This document shows positions 16,675 through 26,286 of a DNA stretch of 64,000 nt, in pieces. Below the pieces are notes generated by a model that searched no databases, had not been told where the DNA came from, and worked only from the letters and a program-made list of their open reading frames with translations. The DNA comes from Bradyrhizobium erythrophlei (GTDB taxonomy: Bacteria; Pseudomonadota; Alphaproteobacteria; Rhizobiales; Xanthobacteraceae). The stretch covers positions 3,691,001-3,755,000 of the forward strand of contig NZ_LT670818.1 of assembly GCF_900129505.1 (NCBI RefSeq), read 5' to 3'. Numbering within the stretch: position 1 is the first letter of the stretch; each line of letters opens with the position of its first letter. Made by a program: the position numbers and the translations under genes.

Positions 16675-17727
16675 TCACCCGAGATCGAGTTCGGCGGTCA
16701 ATTTGTATTCGCCCGCGAGCGCGCGCAATTTGTCCCAGGTGGCGTCTTCGATGTCGATGCCGGACGACCGGCGCTGCTGCTCCCGGAGATATTCGACCTC
16801 GCCCGGATAGAACACGCCGGTCGAGCCCTCCGAGGGCGGCGTCGCCTTGAGATAGCGCGCGAATTCGGCGACCTCTTTCTTGAAGTCCTTCAGGGGGCGG
16901 AACGCGGCGACGTTGAACACCGCCATGAAGCAGCCGTCATTATGCCGGCCGGTGGGTTCGACGCCGAAGCCGAGGCCGGTGAGGAGTCCGCAGAGCACCT
17001 CGACCATCGCCGCAAGGCCGCTTCCCTTGTAGCCCTCGGTGCCGCCGAGCGGCAGCAGCGCGCCGCCCTTGCGGAATGCCTTGGGATCGTTGGTCTGGCG
17101 TCCCTCGCTATCGACGATCCAGCCTGTCGGAATCTCCTCGCCGCGGGCGGCGGCAAGCTGGATCTTTCCGGCCGCGACCGCCGACGTCGCCATGTCCAGA
17201 TAAAACGGCGCCTCGAGGTCCGACGGCACTGCGATCGAGATCGGATTGGTGCCGAGCCGCGCTTCGCGGCCGCCGAACGGCGCGACGTGTTTTGGCGAGC
17301 GGCCGGAATCGGCGGTGGCGATGCCGATCATGCCCTCGCGCATCGCCATCATGGGATAGGCGGCAAGCCGGCCGACATGGCTCTGGCGGAACACCGTGCA
17401 GGCCGCGACATTGGCGGTCCTGGCCTTCTCGATCGTGAGCGCCATCGCCTTGGCGTTGACGTGGAAACCGAAACCCCAATGGCCGTCGATCACGGTCGTG
17501 GTCGGCGATTCCTGCACGATGGTCCACTTCGCGCCGGGCACGATATGGCCGACCTTGATGCGGTCGATATAGGTCGGGATCGCGATCACCCCGTGCGAAT
17601 CATGGCCGGCGAGGTTGGCGTTGACGCAGCCGATGGCGACGGCATGTGCTTCCTCCTCCGACGCGCCCGCCGCTCGAAGCAGCGCCGCGCCAAGGCGCGT
17701 CAGAGGTTCGGCCTGCACAAGCGGCAT
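16675..17727 (-). CDS. Ldh-family (malate/L-lactate type) NAD(P)H oxidoreductase
   Basis: The 350-residue protein belongs to the type-2 malate/lactate dehydrogenase family (YlbC/ComC/Mdh-like). The hallmark LAGHDSHGVIAIPTY contains the catalytic histidine; FRQSHVGRLAAYPMMA and GGREARLGTNPISIAVPS are cofactor-site strings, and GGTEGYKGSGLAAMVEVLCG is the conserved late motif. Members reduce 2-oxo acids, ureidoglycolate or imino acids with NAD(P). It is the first gene of the minus-strand operon, with its promoter in the gap before the four-GAF gene. Confidence 0.9.
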   Translation of the reverse strand: MPLVQAEPLTRLGAALLRAAGASEEEAHAVAIGCVNANLAGHDSHGVIAIPTYIDRIKVGHIVPGAKWTIVQESPTTTVIDGHWGFGFHVNAKAMALTIEKARTANVAACTVFRQSHVGRLAAYPMMAMREGMIGIATADSGRSPKHVAPFGGREARLGTNPISIAVPSDLEAPFYLDMATSAVAAGKIQLAAARGEEIPTGWIVDSEGRQTNDPKAFRKGGALLPLGGTEGYKGSGLAAMVEVLCGLLTGLGFGVEPTGRHNDGCFMAVFNVAAFRPLKDFKKEVAEFARYLKATPPSEGSTGVFYPGEVEYLREQQRRSSGIDIEDATWDKLRALAGEYKLTAELDLG

Positions 17728-17961
17728 GGGGTTTCCTCAAGGGCTTAATGCCCGCGCGGGAAGCGGGTCTTGCTTGTTGTCGCCGGCATGGTCTCAAAGC
17801 GATCGCCTGTTAGCAATGACTTCAACTCAAAATCTTGGGTGCAATGCAGCGCCCACGTCTCGCTGCCTCCCGGCGACCGGTGGCGGCGCGGGCGATCGCG
17901 CCTGGCCGACCCGTAATTCTTCGGAGTTTTTCGCCTCGATATTCGTAGGCCATTTACTCTG

Positions 17962-17994
17962 AATCGCGACTTATTCCGGCCAATAACCGCGATT
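17962..17994. promoter_or_regulatory. 33-base imperfect palindrome upstream of the four-GAF gene
   Basis: The gap 17728-18023 has no gene. Near its right end, AATCGCG (17962-17968) and CGCGATT (17988-17994) are perfect inverted arms enclosing a second inverted pair, TTATT (17971-17975) and AATAA (17982-17986). No T-run follows, so it is not a terminator. It lies 30 bases before the likely start of the c-di-GMP gene and could be an operator or a 5' UTR hairpin. The rest of the gap shows nothing recognisable. Confidence 0.45.
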
Positions 17995-18023
17995 TAGGCC
18001 TCATTCGCGCAAATTCCCAGGGA

Positions 18024-21000
18024 TTGGCAAGAATTGCCGAAGGGGTGCTAGTGGTTTTGGAGACGAACATCGCGCGTACGTTTGCGGCGTTGAGTGCAAC
18101 CAACGAAGCAATTCTGTATGCGAAATCACCGGAGCAGCTATACCGTCAGGTCTGCGAAGCCGCATTTTCCAGCGGGGACTTCCTGGCGACGGCGATCTTT
18201 TTGCTCGAACCCGCCACCAACATGCTCCGGGTCGCCGCCGGCTTCGGCGACGACATCAAGCGGCTGCGCGCCATCGATATTTCGATTGCTGCGGATACCC
18301 CTGAGGGAACTGGGGTCTGCGGACAAGCCTTTCGCGACCAGAAGACCTGTATCAGCAATGACTACCTCAACGACCGCCGGTCGCTGGCGTGGCGGGAAGG
18401 GGCAACCGTGGCGCATATCGGCGCGGCGGCGGCACTGCCGCTAACCTGCGGCGGCCGCAGCGTCGGCGTACTCCTCGTCACCCAGCGCGCCGCTGGATCG
18501 ATCACCGAACAGGTTGTCTCGCTTCTCGATCGGATGTCGGCGAACATTTCCTATGCGCTCGACAATTTCGAGCACGAGGCTGCGCGCAAGAGCGGCGAGC
18601 GCGCCCTGCGAAGGCTGAACCGGATGTTCGGCGCCATCAGCGCCACCAACGAGGCGATTCTTCGCGCCAAGACCAAACAGGAACTCTACCGGTTCGTCTG
18701 CGATGCCGCGGTTCACAGCGGAAAATCCGCCGCCACCGTGGTCCTGCTCGCGGAACCGAATTCGATCTGGCTGAAACCGGTCGCTGGAACCGGCGAAATT
18801 GTCGAACAGCTCAACCGCACGCGCTTCTCGATCGACCCCGGCAATATTTACGGGAACGGCATCTGCGGCAACGCCTTCCGGACGCAGAAGGCCTGCGTCA
18901 ACAGCGACATCCTAAACTCGGCGCAGGCCCGACCGTGGCAGGAGTTGGGACGCGAAGTTGGCGTCACGGCCGGCGTTGCGCTTCCGCTCACAAAGGCCGG
19001 CAACAGCATCGGCGTGCTGCTGTTCCTGATCGGCAAATCCTGGGCCAGCGACGACGAGGTCATCGCGCTGATGGCGCGCATTGCGGAGAACGTGTCGGTC
19101 GCGCTGGAAAATTTCGATCGTGCCGACGAAAAGGCCAAAGCCGAAAGACAAAAGGATCGTCTGGCTGGCATGCTCGAGGCGCTCAGCGCGACCAACGAAG
19201 CGATCATGCGGGTCAAGAGCCGGGCGGAGCTGTTCGACGCGGTGTGCCATGCTGCGGTGCTCGGCGGAACGTTTACGTCCGCCACGCTGGCACTTGCGGA
19301 GCCCGGCGAAGAATTTTTGCGGATAGTCGCGACCAAGGGCACCGACTACGAGCGGATGCGAACCAAGCGCTTCGTCATTTCCGCCGACCTGCCCGCGGGG
19401 CGCGGACTGACCGGGACGTCGTTCCGTACCCGGCAACCCTGCATCATCAACGATTTCCTCGCGGATGAACGTACCTCTCACTGGCATCAGCAGGCCAGGG
19501 AAGACGGTACCCGGTCCGGCGCGAGCTTTCCTCTGCTGCAGAGAGGCGACAGGGCGATCGGCGTGCTTTTGTTTATCTCCCGTGACCGCGATGCCTTTAC
19601 CGACGACCTGGTGGAGCTGCTGGCGCGACTGGCGGAGAACGTTTCATTCGCACTGGACAATTTCGACCGCGCCGACGAAAAGGCGAGGACCGAGGAACAG
19701 AAGGAACGGCTGACGCGAATGTTCGCGGCGCTGAGTGCGACGAATGAAGCCATCATGCGGGCCAAAACCCGCGCCGATCTGTATGAACTGGTATGCGTGG
19801 CCGCGTCGGCCGGCGGAAAATTCACTTCCACGACCATAGCGTTGCCTGTTCCCGGCAGCGATTTCCTCGACAACGTGGCCGCGGCCGGACCGACCGCGGA
19901 GACGACACGAAACGTCAGGCTCTCGATCTGCGCCGATCGTCCCGAGGGACGCGGACTCGCCGGCACGGCATTCCGCACACGGCAGCCCTGCATCAGCAAT
20001 GATTATCTCGCCGACCAGCGCGTCAGTGCATTTCACGACATCGTTCGCGGTGATGGGGCAAAATCAGGCGCCGCATTTCCATTGATGGTTCGCGGGCAGC
20101 CAGTCGGCGTCATGATCTATCTGTCGGCGGAGAGAGATACGTTTGCGCCTGAATTCGTCGAGCTCCTGCAGCGGCTGGCCGAAAACGTGTCGTTCGCACT
20201 CGAGAACTTCGACCGCGCGGACGAAAAAACCAAGGCCGACGAGCGGATCGAGTACCTTGCGTCGCACGACAGCCTGACCGGTCTACCCAACAGGGAAACG
20301 TTCAACGAGCTGCTGCGTCATGCGATCGAGGCCGCTTTCCGCCACCAGCGGCAATTTGCAGTGCTTTTCATCGATCTCGACCGGTTCAAGGTAATTAACG
20401 ATTCGCTCGGGCATGACGTCGGCGACATTCTGCTGATCGAGATAGCCGGCCGGCTGCGCCAATCGCTGCGTGCGAGCGATGTCGTGGCGCGGCTCGGCGG
20501 CGACGAATTCGTCGTCATCCTCGAGGAAGCTGCGGAACGCGATGACGTCGAACGCATTGCCCGTGATGTGTTGTCCGGTCTCGGCCAGCCGTCGCAATTG
20601 AGCGGCCATGAGTGCCACACCACTGCCAGTATCGGCATCGCGATGTATCCTTCCGACGGCGTCGATGTGCAGACGCTGACCAAGAATGCCGATATGGCGA
20701 TGTATCTCGCCAAGGAAGACGGCAAGAACGGCTTCCGTTTCTTTACCAAGGAAATCAAGGCCCAGTCGATCGAGCGCCTGACGCTGGAAAGCGCCCTGCG
20801 CCGCGCCCTCGATCGTAATCAGTTCGAGCTGCATTATCAGCCGAAGGTAGATATGGCGACCGGGCGGATAACCGGCGTCGAGGCGCTGTTGCGCTGGACG
20901 CATCCCGGCCTCGGCGTGCTGCCGCCCATGCAATTCATACCGCTTGCGGAAGAAACCGGCCTGATCGTTCCGATCGGCCGCTGGGTTCTGAAGGAAGCCT

Positions 21001-21635
21001 GCGTGCAGAACATGGCTTGGCAGGGTCGCGGGCTACCGCCGATATCCATGGCGGTCAATCTCTCGCCGAGGCAATTTGCCGACGAACATCTTCTGGACGA
21101 TATCGATGAGGCGCTGGTCGCGAGCGGCATGTCTCCGATGCTGCTGCAGCTGGAGGTCACCGAAAGCATGGTGATGCGGAATGTCCCCCGGGCGGTCAAG
21201 GTGCTCGACTCGATCCAGAGCCGCGGCATCCGTCTTGCGATCGACGATTTTGGAACCGGCTATTCGTCGATGTCCCTGATGAAGCAATTCCCGATCGACA
21301 CCATCAAGATCGACCGTTCATTTGTTCGCGACCTGCCGAACGACACCGAGGACCAGGCTATCGCCCAGGCTATCATCAGCATGGGCAAGGCTCTGGGGAT
21401 GACCGTCGTCGCCGAAGGCGTCGAGACCGCCGAGCAGGAGGCATTCCTGCGCGATCACGCCTGCGATGAAATGCAGGGTTACCTGTTCAGCAAGCCGCTC
21501 CCTTCGCTGCAAATGGCCGATCTGCTTCGCTCCGCGCCTCGCATGGTATCTCCACCGCTTCAGCCCAGTGCAGAAGGTCCCCCGGGAAAACCAGCTCCGC
21601 GGCCAAATCAGAAAAATGCCGCGACGGGGCGCTGA
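18024..21635 (+). CDS. Four-GAF diguanylate cyclase/phosphodiesterase (GAF x4-GGDEF-EAL)
   Basis: The 1,203-residue protein has four consecutive GAF repeats of about 180 residues, each opening with a near-identical string such as [20 protein letters not shown] (around residues 20, 203, 385 and 567). A GGDEF domain (about 742-905) and an EAL domain (about 920-1170) follow. The cyclase motif GGDEF at residues 825-829 is intact. The phosphodiesterase motif EAL at 953-955, the DDFGTGYSS loop and VVAEGVET are also intact, so both activities are possible. There is no membrane segment, so it is a cytoplasmic sensor. The start is uncertain: TTG 18024 or GTG 18051. It borders the exopolysaccharide locus, whose output c-di-GMP commonly controls. 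Confidence 0.93.
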   Translation: MARIAEGVLVVLETNIARTFAALSATNEAILYAKSPEQLYRQVCEAAFSSGDFLATAIFLLEPATNMLRVAAGFGDDIKRLRAIDISIAADTPEGTGVCGQAFRDQKTCISNDYLNDRRSLAWREGATVAHIGAAAALPLTCGGRSVGVLLVTQRAAGSITEQVVSLLDRMSANISYALDNFEHEAARKSGERALRRLNRMFGAISATNEAILRAKTKQELYRFVCDAAVHSGKSAATVVLLAEPNSIWLKPVAGTGEIVEQLNRTRFSIDPGNIYGNGICGNAFRTQKACVNSDILNSAQARPWQELGREVGVTAGVALPLTKAGNSIGVLLFLIGKSWASDDEVIALMARIAENVSVALENFDRADEKAKAERQKDRLAGMLEALSATNEAIMRVKSRAELFDAVCHAAVLGGTFTSATLALAEPGEEFLRIVATKGTDYERMRTKRFVISADLPAGRGLTGTSFRTRQPCIINDFLADERTSHWHQQAREDGTRSGASFPLLQRGDRAIGVLLFISRDRDAFTDDLVELLARLAENVSFALDNFDRADEKARTEEQKERLTRMFAALSATNEAIMRAKTRADLYELVCVAASAGGKFTSTTIALPVPGSDFLDNVAAAGPTAETTRNVRLSICADRPEGRGLAGTAFRTRQPCISNDYLADQRVSAFHDIVRGDGAKSGAAFPLMVRGQPVGVMIYLSAERDTFAPEFVELLQRLAENVSFALENFDRADEKTKADERIEYLASHDSLTGLPNRETFNELLRHAIEAAFRHQRQFAVLFIDLDRFKVINDSLGHDVGDILLIEIAGRLRQSLRASDVVARLGGDEFVVILEEAAERDDVERIARDVLSGLGQPSQLSGHECHTTASIGIAMYPSDGVDVQTLTKNADMAMYLAKEDGKNGFRFFTKEIKAQSIERLTLESALRRALDRNQFELHYQPKVDMATGRITGVEALLRWTHPGLGVLPPMQFIPLAEETGLIVPIGRWVLKEACVQNMAWQGRGLPPISMAVNLSPRQFADEHLLDDIDEALVASGMSPMLLQLEVTESMVMRNVPRAVKVLDSIQSRGIRLAIDDFGTGYSSMSLMKQFPIDTIKIDRSFVRDLPNDTEDQAIAQAIISMGKALGMTVVAEGVETAEQEAFLRDHACDEMQGYLFSKPLPSLQMADLLRSAPRMVSPPLQPSAEGPPGKPAPRPNQKNAATGR

Positions 21636-21640
21636 TGGCT

Positions 21641-21731
21641 AGAGCGTTTTCGAGCGAAGTGGATACCGGCTCGCGTGAAGAAAACGCGTCAAAACAAAAA
21701 CCTGGAGCCCGGTTCAGATCAATCAGAACCG
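21641..21731. repeat. Dispersed GCGTTTTCGAGCGAAGTGG element, copy 1
   Basis: The element begins AGAGCGTTTTCGAGCGAAGT right after the stop of the four-GAF gene, continues through GAAGAAAACGCGTCAAAAC, and ends in GGTTCAGAT...ATCAGAACC, a possible hairpin. Related copies lie at 36832-36892 and 54642-54700. Its right end supplies the last codons and stop of the minus-strand gene that follows. From memory this is a high-copy intergenic element of Bradyrhizobium relatives. Confidence 0.75.
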
Positions 21732-22033
21732 ATCAGGCTCTGGGCCGGGTCCGAGTGCCGCGCATGGCCCGGGAAATCGCCGGCCCAGGGCAGCGATGTC
21801 TGGTCGGCGAGGCAATTCAGAAAAACCTTGGCGCCATCGGCGAGCGTAGAGCCGTTTGGCAATTCCAGGCGGGCGCTCCAGTCGGCCGGCATCGGTTGCT
21901 GGAGGCCGAGCACCTCGAACGCCGATCCCCACCACCATGCCGGGGCGGCCGATCTGTCTTGCTCGGGGACGGCACGCCAGTGCGCGAATTCGCGTACCGC
22001 ACGTTCGAATTGTACATTGGCGACTGGATGCAT
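21719..22033 (-). CDS. Conserved hypothetical protein, about 104 residues
   Basis: The protein (MHPVANVQFERAVREFAHWR) is soluble, with a tryptophan-rich middle (APAWWWGSAFEVLGLQ) and no signal peptide or known motif. I do not recognise the family. The minus strand is favoured over the competing plus-strand frame because GGGGAGA stands seven bases before ATG 22033 and the composition is protein-like. The C-terminus (DPAQSLIGSD) runs into the dispersed repeat at 21641-21731, so the gene end may have been replaced by repeat insertion. Confidence 0.6.
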   Translation of the reverse strand: MHPVANVQFERAVREFAHWRAVPEQDRSAAPAWWWGSAFEVLGLQQPMPADWSARLELPNGSTLADGAKVFLNCLADQTSLPWAGDFPGHARHSDPAQSLIGSD

Positions 22034-22202
22034 CGAATTCTCCCCGGAACCTCGATGATACACGCATTTTGATGCGAGCCAAAGCGCAGACGACGGCACG
22101 CATCTGAGCGGCCCGTTCACCTTGCAATAGGGTTCGGACGTAGTGAAGTTCCGAAAGGTGCAGGTCTAGCCGCTGTAATTTATGCTGCCGGAGGCAACGG
22201 CC

Positions 22203-23195
22203 CTACGTTCTCAGCGGGTGGGCCTTTTGATGCCAGGCCCAGGCGGTCCGGATGACGGCCGCCAGATCCGAATGCTGCGCGCGAAAGTTCAGGGTCTCGC
22301 GTGCCGCAGCAGGGTTGGCGACCAGATAGGTCGGATCGCCCGCTCGCCGCGGCTTGACGACATGAGGCACCTTGCGACCGGTCTCTGCTGCGATGGCGGA
22401 GAGAATCTCGCGCACCGAAAAGCCCGTGCCGGTGCCAAGATTAAAGGCGCCGCCGGCATGTCCCTGCATCAAGAGCTTCAGCGCCTCTACATGCGCCGTT
22501 GCCAGATCGGTGACGTGGATGTAATCGCGGATCGCGGTGCCGTCGGGCGTGTCGTAATCGTCGCCGAACACCGCGAAATCCCCGACATGGCCCTGCAGCG
22601 CCATCATGGCACGGGGAATGAGATGGGTTTCCGGATCGCGCAGTTCGCCGATTCCGCCGGCCGCGTCGGCCCCGCTGGCATTGAAGTAACGCAGGCAGAA
22701 CGCGCCGAGCCGGTAGGCGCTGCGGTAATCCGCGAGGATGCGCTCGATCATCCATTTCGAAGCGCCATAGGGATTGATCGGTTCGCAAGGGTAAGTTTCG
22801 CTCAGGGCGTTGCTGTCGGCGTTGCCGTAGACCGCTCCGGTGGATGAGAAAACCAGGCGATGGCAACCCGCGGTGCGCATCGCATCCAGCAGCGACAGCG
22901 TACCAACCACATTGTTCCGGTAATATTTCTGCGGGTCCACGACGGATTCGCCAACCAGGCTCGCGGCCGCGAAATGCATCACCGCGACGATCTCGTGCCG
23001 GGCGAAGGCGCCATCGAGGGCGGCTTTGTCCAGCAGATCGCCGGTCACGAGCGGTCCGCCGACGAAACTGCGATGACCGGTCGAGAAATTGTCGAAAACC
23101 ACGGGCTGGTAGCCGGCTGCGCGCAACGCGCGGCAGGCATGCGAGCCGATATAGCCGGCGCCGCCGGTGACCAGGATGGCCGGACCCTCACTCAT
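22203..23195 (-). CDS. galE: UDP-glucose 4-epimerase
   Basis: The 330-residue extended SDR has the NAD-binding motif GGAGYIGSHACRALRAAGY at the N-terminus, SSTGAVYG containing the active-site serine region, and YGASKWMIE with the catalytic YxxxK. Sugar-nucleotide residues (NLGTGTGFSVREIL) follow. It interconverts UDP-glucose and UDP-galactose in the cytoplasm and supplies a precursor for the polysaccharide locus. It is the last gene of the minus-strand arm, 9 bases after the WecG-type transferase gene, so probably co-transcribed. Confidence 0.93.
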   Translation of the reverse strand: MSEGPAILVTGGAGYIGSHACRALRAAGYQPVVFDNFSTGHRSFVGGPLVTGDLLDKAALDGAFARHEIVAVMHFAAASLVGESVVDPQKYYRNNVVGTLSLLDAMRTAGCHRLVFSSTGAVYGNADSNALSETYPCEPINPYGASKWMIERILADYRSAYRLGAFCLRYFNASGADAAGGIGELRDPETHLIPRAMMALQGHVGDFAVFGDDYDTPDGTAIRDYIHVTDLATAHVEALKLLMQGHAGGAFNLGTGTGFSVREILSAIAAETGRKVPHVVKPRRAGDPTYLVANPAAARETLNFRAQHSDLAAVIRTAWAWHQKAHPLRT

Positions 23196-23204
23196 ATTGC
23201 AGCC

Positions 23205-24017
23205 TCATAACCCGCGGCCGGTGCCGCGGCTCTTGTTGAATAGCAGAAACAGCGCGCGCGGGTTGGTGGTAAAATAGCGCCAGAACAGGCGGCGCGGTTC
23301 CAGCCAGATCCGCCAGGCCCATTCAAGCCCGATGCTCTGCATCCACAACGGCGCGCGAATTCGGCTTCCCGACAGGAAGTTGAACAACCCGCCCGATGTC
23401 TTGATGACGCCGACATTGGAGAGCTGCGGCGTAAAATCCTCGACGAAGGACTGTTCGTAGGGAACACCGAGCGCCACCCACAGATAGTCCGGTGCCAGCG
23501 CGTTGATTTCGGCGACCTTGTCCCGCAGCGCTTGCCCCCTCAGATAGCCATGCGATCGTCCGACGATCCGCAAGCCGGGATACATCCTCCGGACGGTGCC
23601 GACCGCTGCGGCATTTTCCGCCTCGTCGGCGCCGAACATATAGAACGTCAGCCCCGCCGCTTGCGCCTTGCGCGCAACGACATGGAACAGGTCGGTGGTG
23701 GCAACGCGTTCCGGCAGCGGCGCCCTGGATTGCAGCCGCGACACCGTAACCAGCGGCTGACCGTCGGCGTTGATGAGATCGGCGCCACGGAACAACCGCC
23801 CCGTCATCGGCTCGGTCGCGCAGCGCGCCAGCACCTCGCCATTGGCCGAGGTGAGATACAGCGGACGGTCGATCCGGCGTGTCGGAAACACCATGTCGAT
23901 CATGAAATCCGCGGTCTGCTCGATATCGAGCACGGCGAGCCGCAAGCCGCCCAGCGAGATTCGCGGGATGTTGGCGGTAGCGGCCCTTCCGACCGGATTG
24001 GCACGACGATCACGCAT
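23205..24017 (-). CDS. WecG/TagA/CpsF-family glycosyltransferase (GT26)
   Basis: The 270-residue protein carries the GT26 signatures: LTSANGEVLARC, RGADLINADGQPLV with the DGxP-type catalytic segment, FYMFGADEAENAAAV, DYLWVALGVPYEQSFVED and GLEWAWRIWLEPRRLFWRY. Family members add the second sugar to an undecaprenyl-linked primer (for example ManNAcA transfer by WecG, or GumM/ExoA-like steps). They act at the cytoplasmic face of the membrane. The start overlaps the end of the Wzc-like gene by eight bases, so the two are coupled. The priming transferase itself is not in this window. Confidence 0.88.
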   Translation of the reverse strand: MRDRRANPVGRAATANIPRISLGGLRLAVLDIEQTADFMIDMVFPTRRIDRPLYLTSANGEVLARCATEPMTGRLFRGADLINADGQPLVTVSRLQSRAPLPERVATTDLFHVVARKAQAAGLTFYMFGADEAENAAAVGTVRRMYPGLRIVGRSHGYLRGQALRDKVAEINALAPDYLWVALGVPYEQSFVEDFTPQLSNVGVIKTSGGLFNFLSGSRIRAPLWMQSIGLEWAWRIWLEPRRLFWRYFTTNPRALFLLFNKSRGTGRGL

Positions 24018-26286
24018 ATTGTCTGCCTCGCTGGCGTTTGACGGCCGCGGGGGCGAGCTCGTTGAGGACGACGCCGACCAGCTTGCGCTCAGCGCCGCCG
24101 AGGGCCGCGATGACGTCTTCCATGCTGTCGTTGATGTCGAGATTGACCGGCAGGATCGCGATCAGGCCGTCGGCGACATCGATCGGCTTGCGGTCGGGCG
24201 CGGCCCAAGCCATCGCGGGCCCGTCGAGAATCACAAGATCATAGCCGCCGGCGGAACGCGCCTGCGCAATCGCCTTGCAGATGGCTTCGCTTGCCTTGGC
24301 GCCGGGCTCCCTGATCGCGGGCAGGATCGAGATGCCGTTGGTGGTCTTGATCGCGCGCGAAGCCTTGCTGCCGATGCTGAGCCAGCCGAGACGGCTCGGC
24401 TCGCTGGTGCCGAGGCCGCTCACCCTGTCCGAGAGCCCATGCGCTGCCGGATCGGCGTCGATCATCAGCACCCTTGCGCCGTCGCGTGCAGCCGCCAGTG
24501 CCACGTTCAAAGCGGCGATGTCCCGGTCCTCGCCGGCGCCGGCGCCAATTACGGCGATCACCGGCATGGTATTTCCGGGGGAACGCCGTGACACGGCCGC
24601 GCGCATCTCACGCATGGCATTGAGGAAGCCCATCAGCGGCACGGCCGCGCGCAGGGTTGGCCAGCCCACCCGCGTCAGGTCGGGGATCCCGCCCGTCCTC
24701 AGTATTCCGCCAAGCGTTCGCATCACGTCGGATTCCTGCAGGCGTGCGATCACCGGCTTTTCGACCGCTGCCAGCGCCGGCTGCGGCCTGGATCGAGCTT
24801 CAGGCGCTGGTTTCGACGGCGCCGGCGCTTTTTTGTCCGAGCTCGCCGGCTGCGGTTCGCCGGTGTCGGGCGACAGGCGATCGGTTGCGACCACCCAGGC
24901 GGAGGCGGCCAGCGCGCCCAACGTAAAGCCGATCATCGCGATCACGCTCATGGCCGGCGGGAACGAGCGGCGCCGCGGCACGGTGGCTTCTCCGATGATG
25001 CGCGCGCTCGAGGTGTTGAGGGTCTCCTGCTCCTCGGTTTCGCGCGAGCGCTTGAGGAAGGATTGATAGACGTCGCGGTTGGCGTCAACATCGCGTTCCA
25101 ACTCGCGAAGCCGCACCGAGGCCTGGCTGAGCTGAACGCTCTGGCGCTTCTGGGCGTCCAGCGCCTTGCCGAGCGAGGCTTCGTAATCGCGGGCGCGAGT
25201 CAGGTCGTTTCTTGCCGACTGCGCGAAGCGTTCGACTTCCTCATTGATGGTGCGGCGCAGGTCGTCGACCTGCTTCTCCATCTGCCGCAGCGACGGATGC
25301 CGCGGCCCCAATTCGCCGGTGAGTTCCGCGTAGCGCTTGCGGGCTTCGGCATATTGCGCGCGCAGATTGGCGATGGTCGGCGATTGCAGCGCTTCCGGAA
25401 TGGCGCCGGCGTCGGTCGCGGCGCGGCGGCTCGATTCGATCTGGTCGTACCGGGCCTGCGCATCGAGCGTCAGCGCGTGTGCCGCGGCGAGCCGCTGGTT
25501 GCTCGACGATAGCTGCTGATCGCTAATCGCGGTGTCCTGGGACCCGACGAAATTGTTCTGTGCCTTGTAGGTGGCGAGCGCGTTTTCCGAGTTGCGCAGC
25601 CGTTCCTGCAATTCCTTCAGCCGGCCCGACAGATCGGTGGTCGCCCGCCGCGCGGCAGTAGCCTGCGACTTCTTCGATTCGGCGAGATACGCGCTTGAAA
25701 TTGCATTCGCGAGCATCGCCGCCTTGGCCGGGTCATGCGACCAGACCTCGACGTCGACGATGAAACTGCGATCGGTCTTCTTGACATTGATGTGGCGGCT
25801 GAGGATTTCCAGCGCCGCCGTCTCGCCGAGCTTGGCTTCCGCGGCGGAGCGGAAATCCAGCCCGAACAGGGCGAGCAGGGACGCCAGCACGCTCCTGGAC
25901 TCGCCGCCGAACTCCGGATCCTTGTCGAGATGAGTGTCCTGTATCGCACGCAGCAGGACGCTGTTCGAAGTGATCAGGCGCGCCTGGCTTTCGACCACCA
26001 TGGCGAGGCCGGAGAGATCCTGGGTGCGCGGCGTGAGCTCGCGGTCGACCAGTTGCAGTTCGCGGGGATCGACATAGAGCTGCGCGGTAGCGGAATATTT
26101 CGGCGTCAGGCTTTTGCCGATCGCGATCGCGGCGCAGGCGCAGATCAAGGCAGCCATCGCGATCGCTATTCTCTGTCGCCACAACAGTCGGGTGAGCTCA
26201 AGCACGCTGAAGCCCTTGGGGTCCCGCGGCGATGCCTGGCGGTCGTCCGGCCTGGCCTGAACTATCGGTTGGTCGTAGCTAAGCAT
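24010..26286 (-). CDS. Wzz/Wzc (GumC/ExoP)-like chain-length protein with degenerate kinase domain
   Basis: The 758-residue inner-membrane protein has an N-terminal Wzz region (LTRLLWRQRIAIAMAALICA as TM1; YSATAQLYVDPRELQLVD) and a long periplasmic coiled coil (about residues 180-420). A GNVR-like segment with RELERDVDANRDVYQSFLKR and TM2 (about 440-465) follow, then a cytoplasmic P-loop-like domain. That domain lacks the Walker A lysine and threonine (GAGAGEDRDIAAL), keeps a Walker A' core (VLMIDADP), and has one C-terminal tyrosine instead of a cluster. It should control polymer length and export but probably cannot autophosphorylate. ATG 26286 is chosen over an upstream start that adds ten unusual residues. 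Confidence 0.9.
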   Translation of the reverse strand: MLSYDQPIVQARPDDRQASPRDPKGFSVLELTRLLWRQRIAIAMAALICACAAIAIGKSLTPKYSATAQLYVDPRELQLVDRELTPRTQDLSGLAMVVESQARLITSNSVLLRAIQDTHLDKDPEFGGESRSVLASLLALFGLDFRSAAEAKLGETAALEILSRHINVKKTDRSFIVDVEVWSHDPAKAAMLANAISSAYLAESKKSQATAARRATTDLSGRLKELQERLRNSENALATYKAQNNFVGSQDTAISDQQLSSSNQRLAAAHALTLDAQARYDQIESSRRAATDAGAIPEALQSPTIANLRAQYAEARKRYAELTGELGPRHPSLRQMEKQVDDLRRTINEEVERFAQSARNDLTRARDYEASLGKALDAQKRQSVQLSQASVRLRELERDVDANRDVYQSFLKRSRETEEQETLNTSSARIIGEATVPRRRSFPPAMSVIAMIGFTLGALAASAWVVATDRLSPDTGEPQPASSDKKAPAPSKPAPEARSRPQPALAAVEKPVIARLQESDVMRTLGGILRTGGIPDLTRVGWPTLRAAVPLMGFLNAMREMRAAVSRRSPGNTMPVIAVIGAGAGEDRDIAALNVALAAARDGARVLMIDADPAAHGLSDRVSGLGTSEPSRLGWLSIGSKASRAIKTTNGISILPAIREPGAKASEAICKAIAQARSAGGYDLVILDGPAMAWAAPDRKPIDVADGLIAILPVNLDINDSMEDVIAALGGAERKLVGVVLNELAPAAVKRQRGRQYA

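Noticed and set aside
21711..21731. Possible tRNA T-arm-like GGTTC...GAACC string
   Set aside because: No acceptor, D- or anticodon arm can be built around it; it is the end of the dispersed repeat.
21635..22072. Plus-strand 145-codon frame after the four-GAF gene
   Set aside because: Its first part is the dispersed repeat and its composition is arginine/proline-rich; the minus-strand frame has a good ribosome site.
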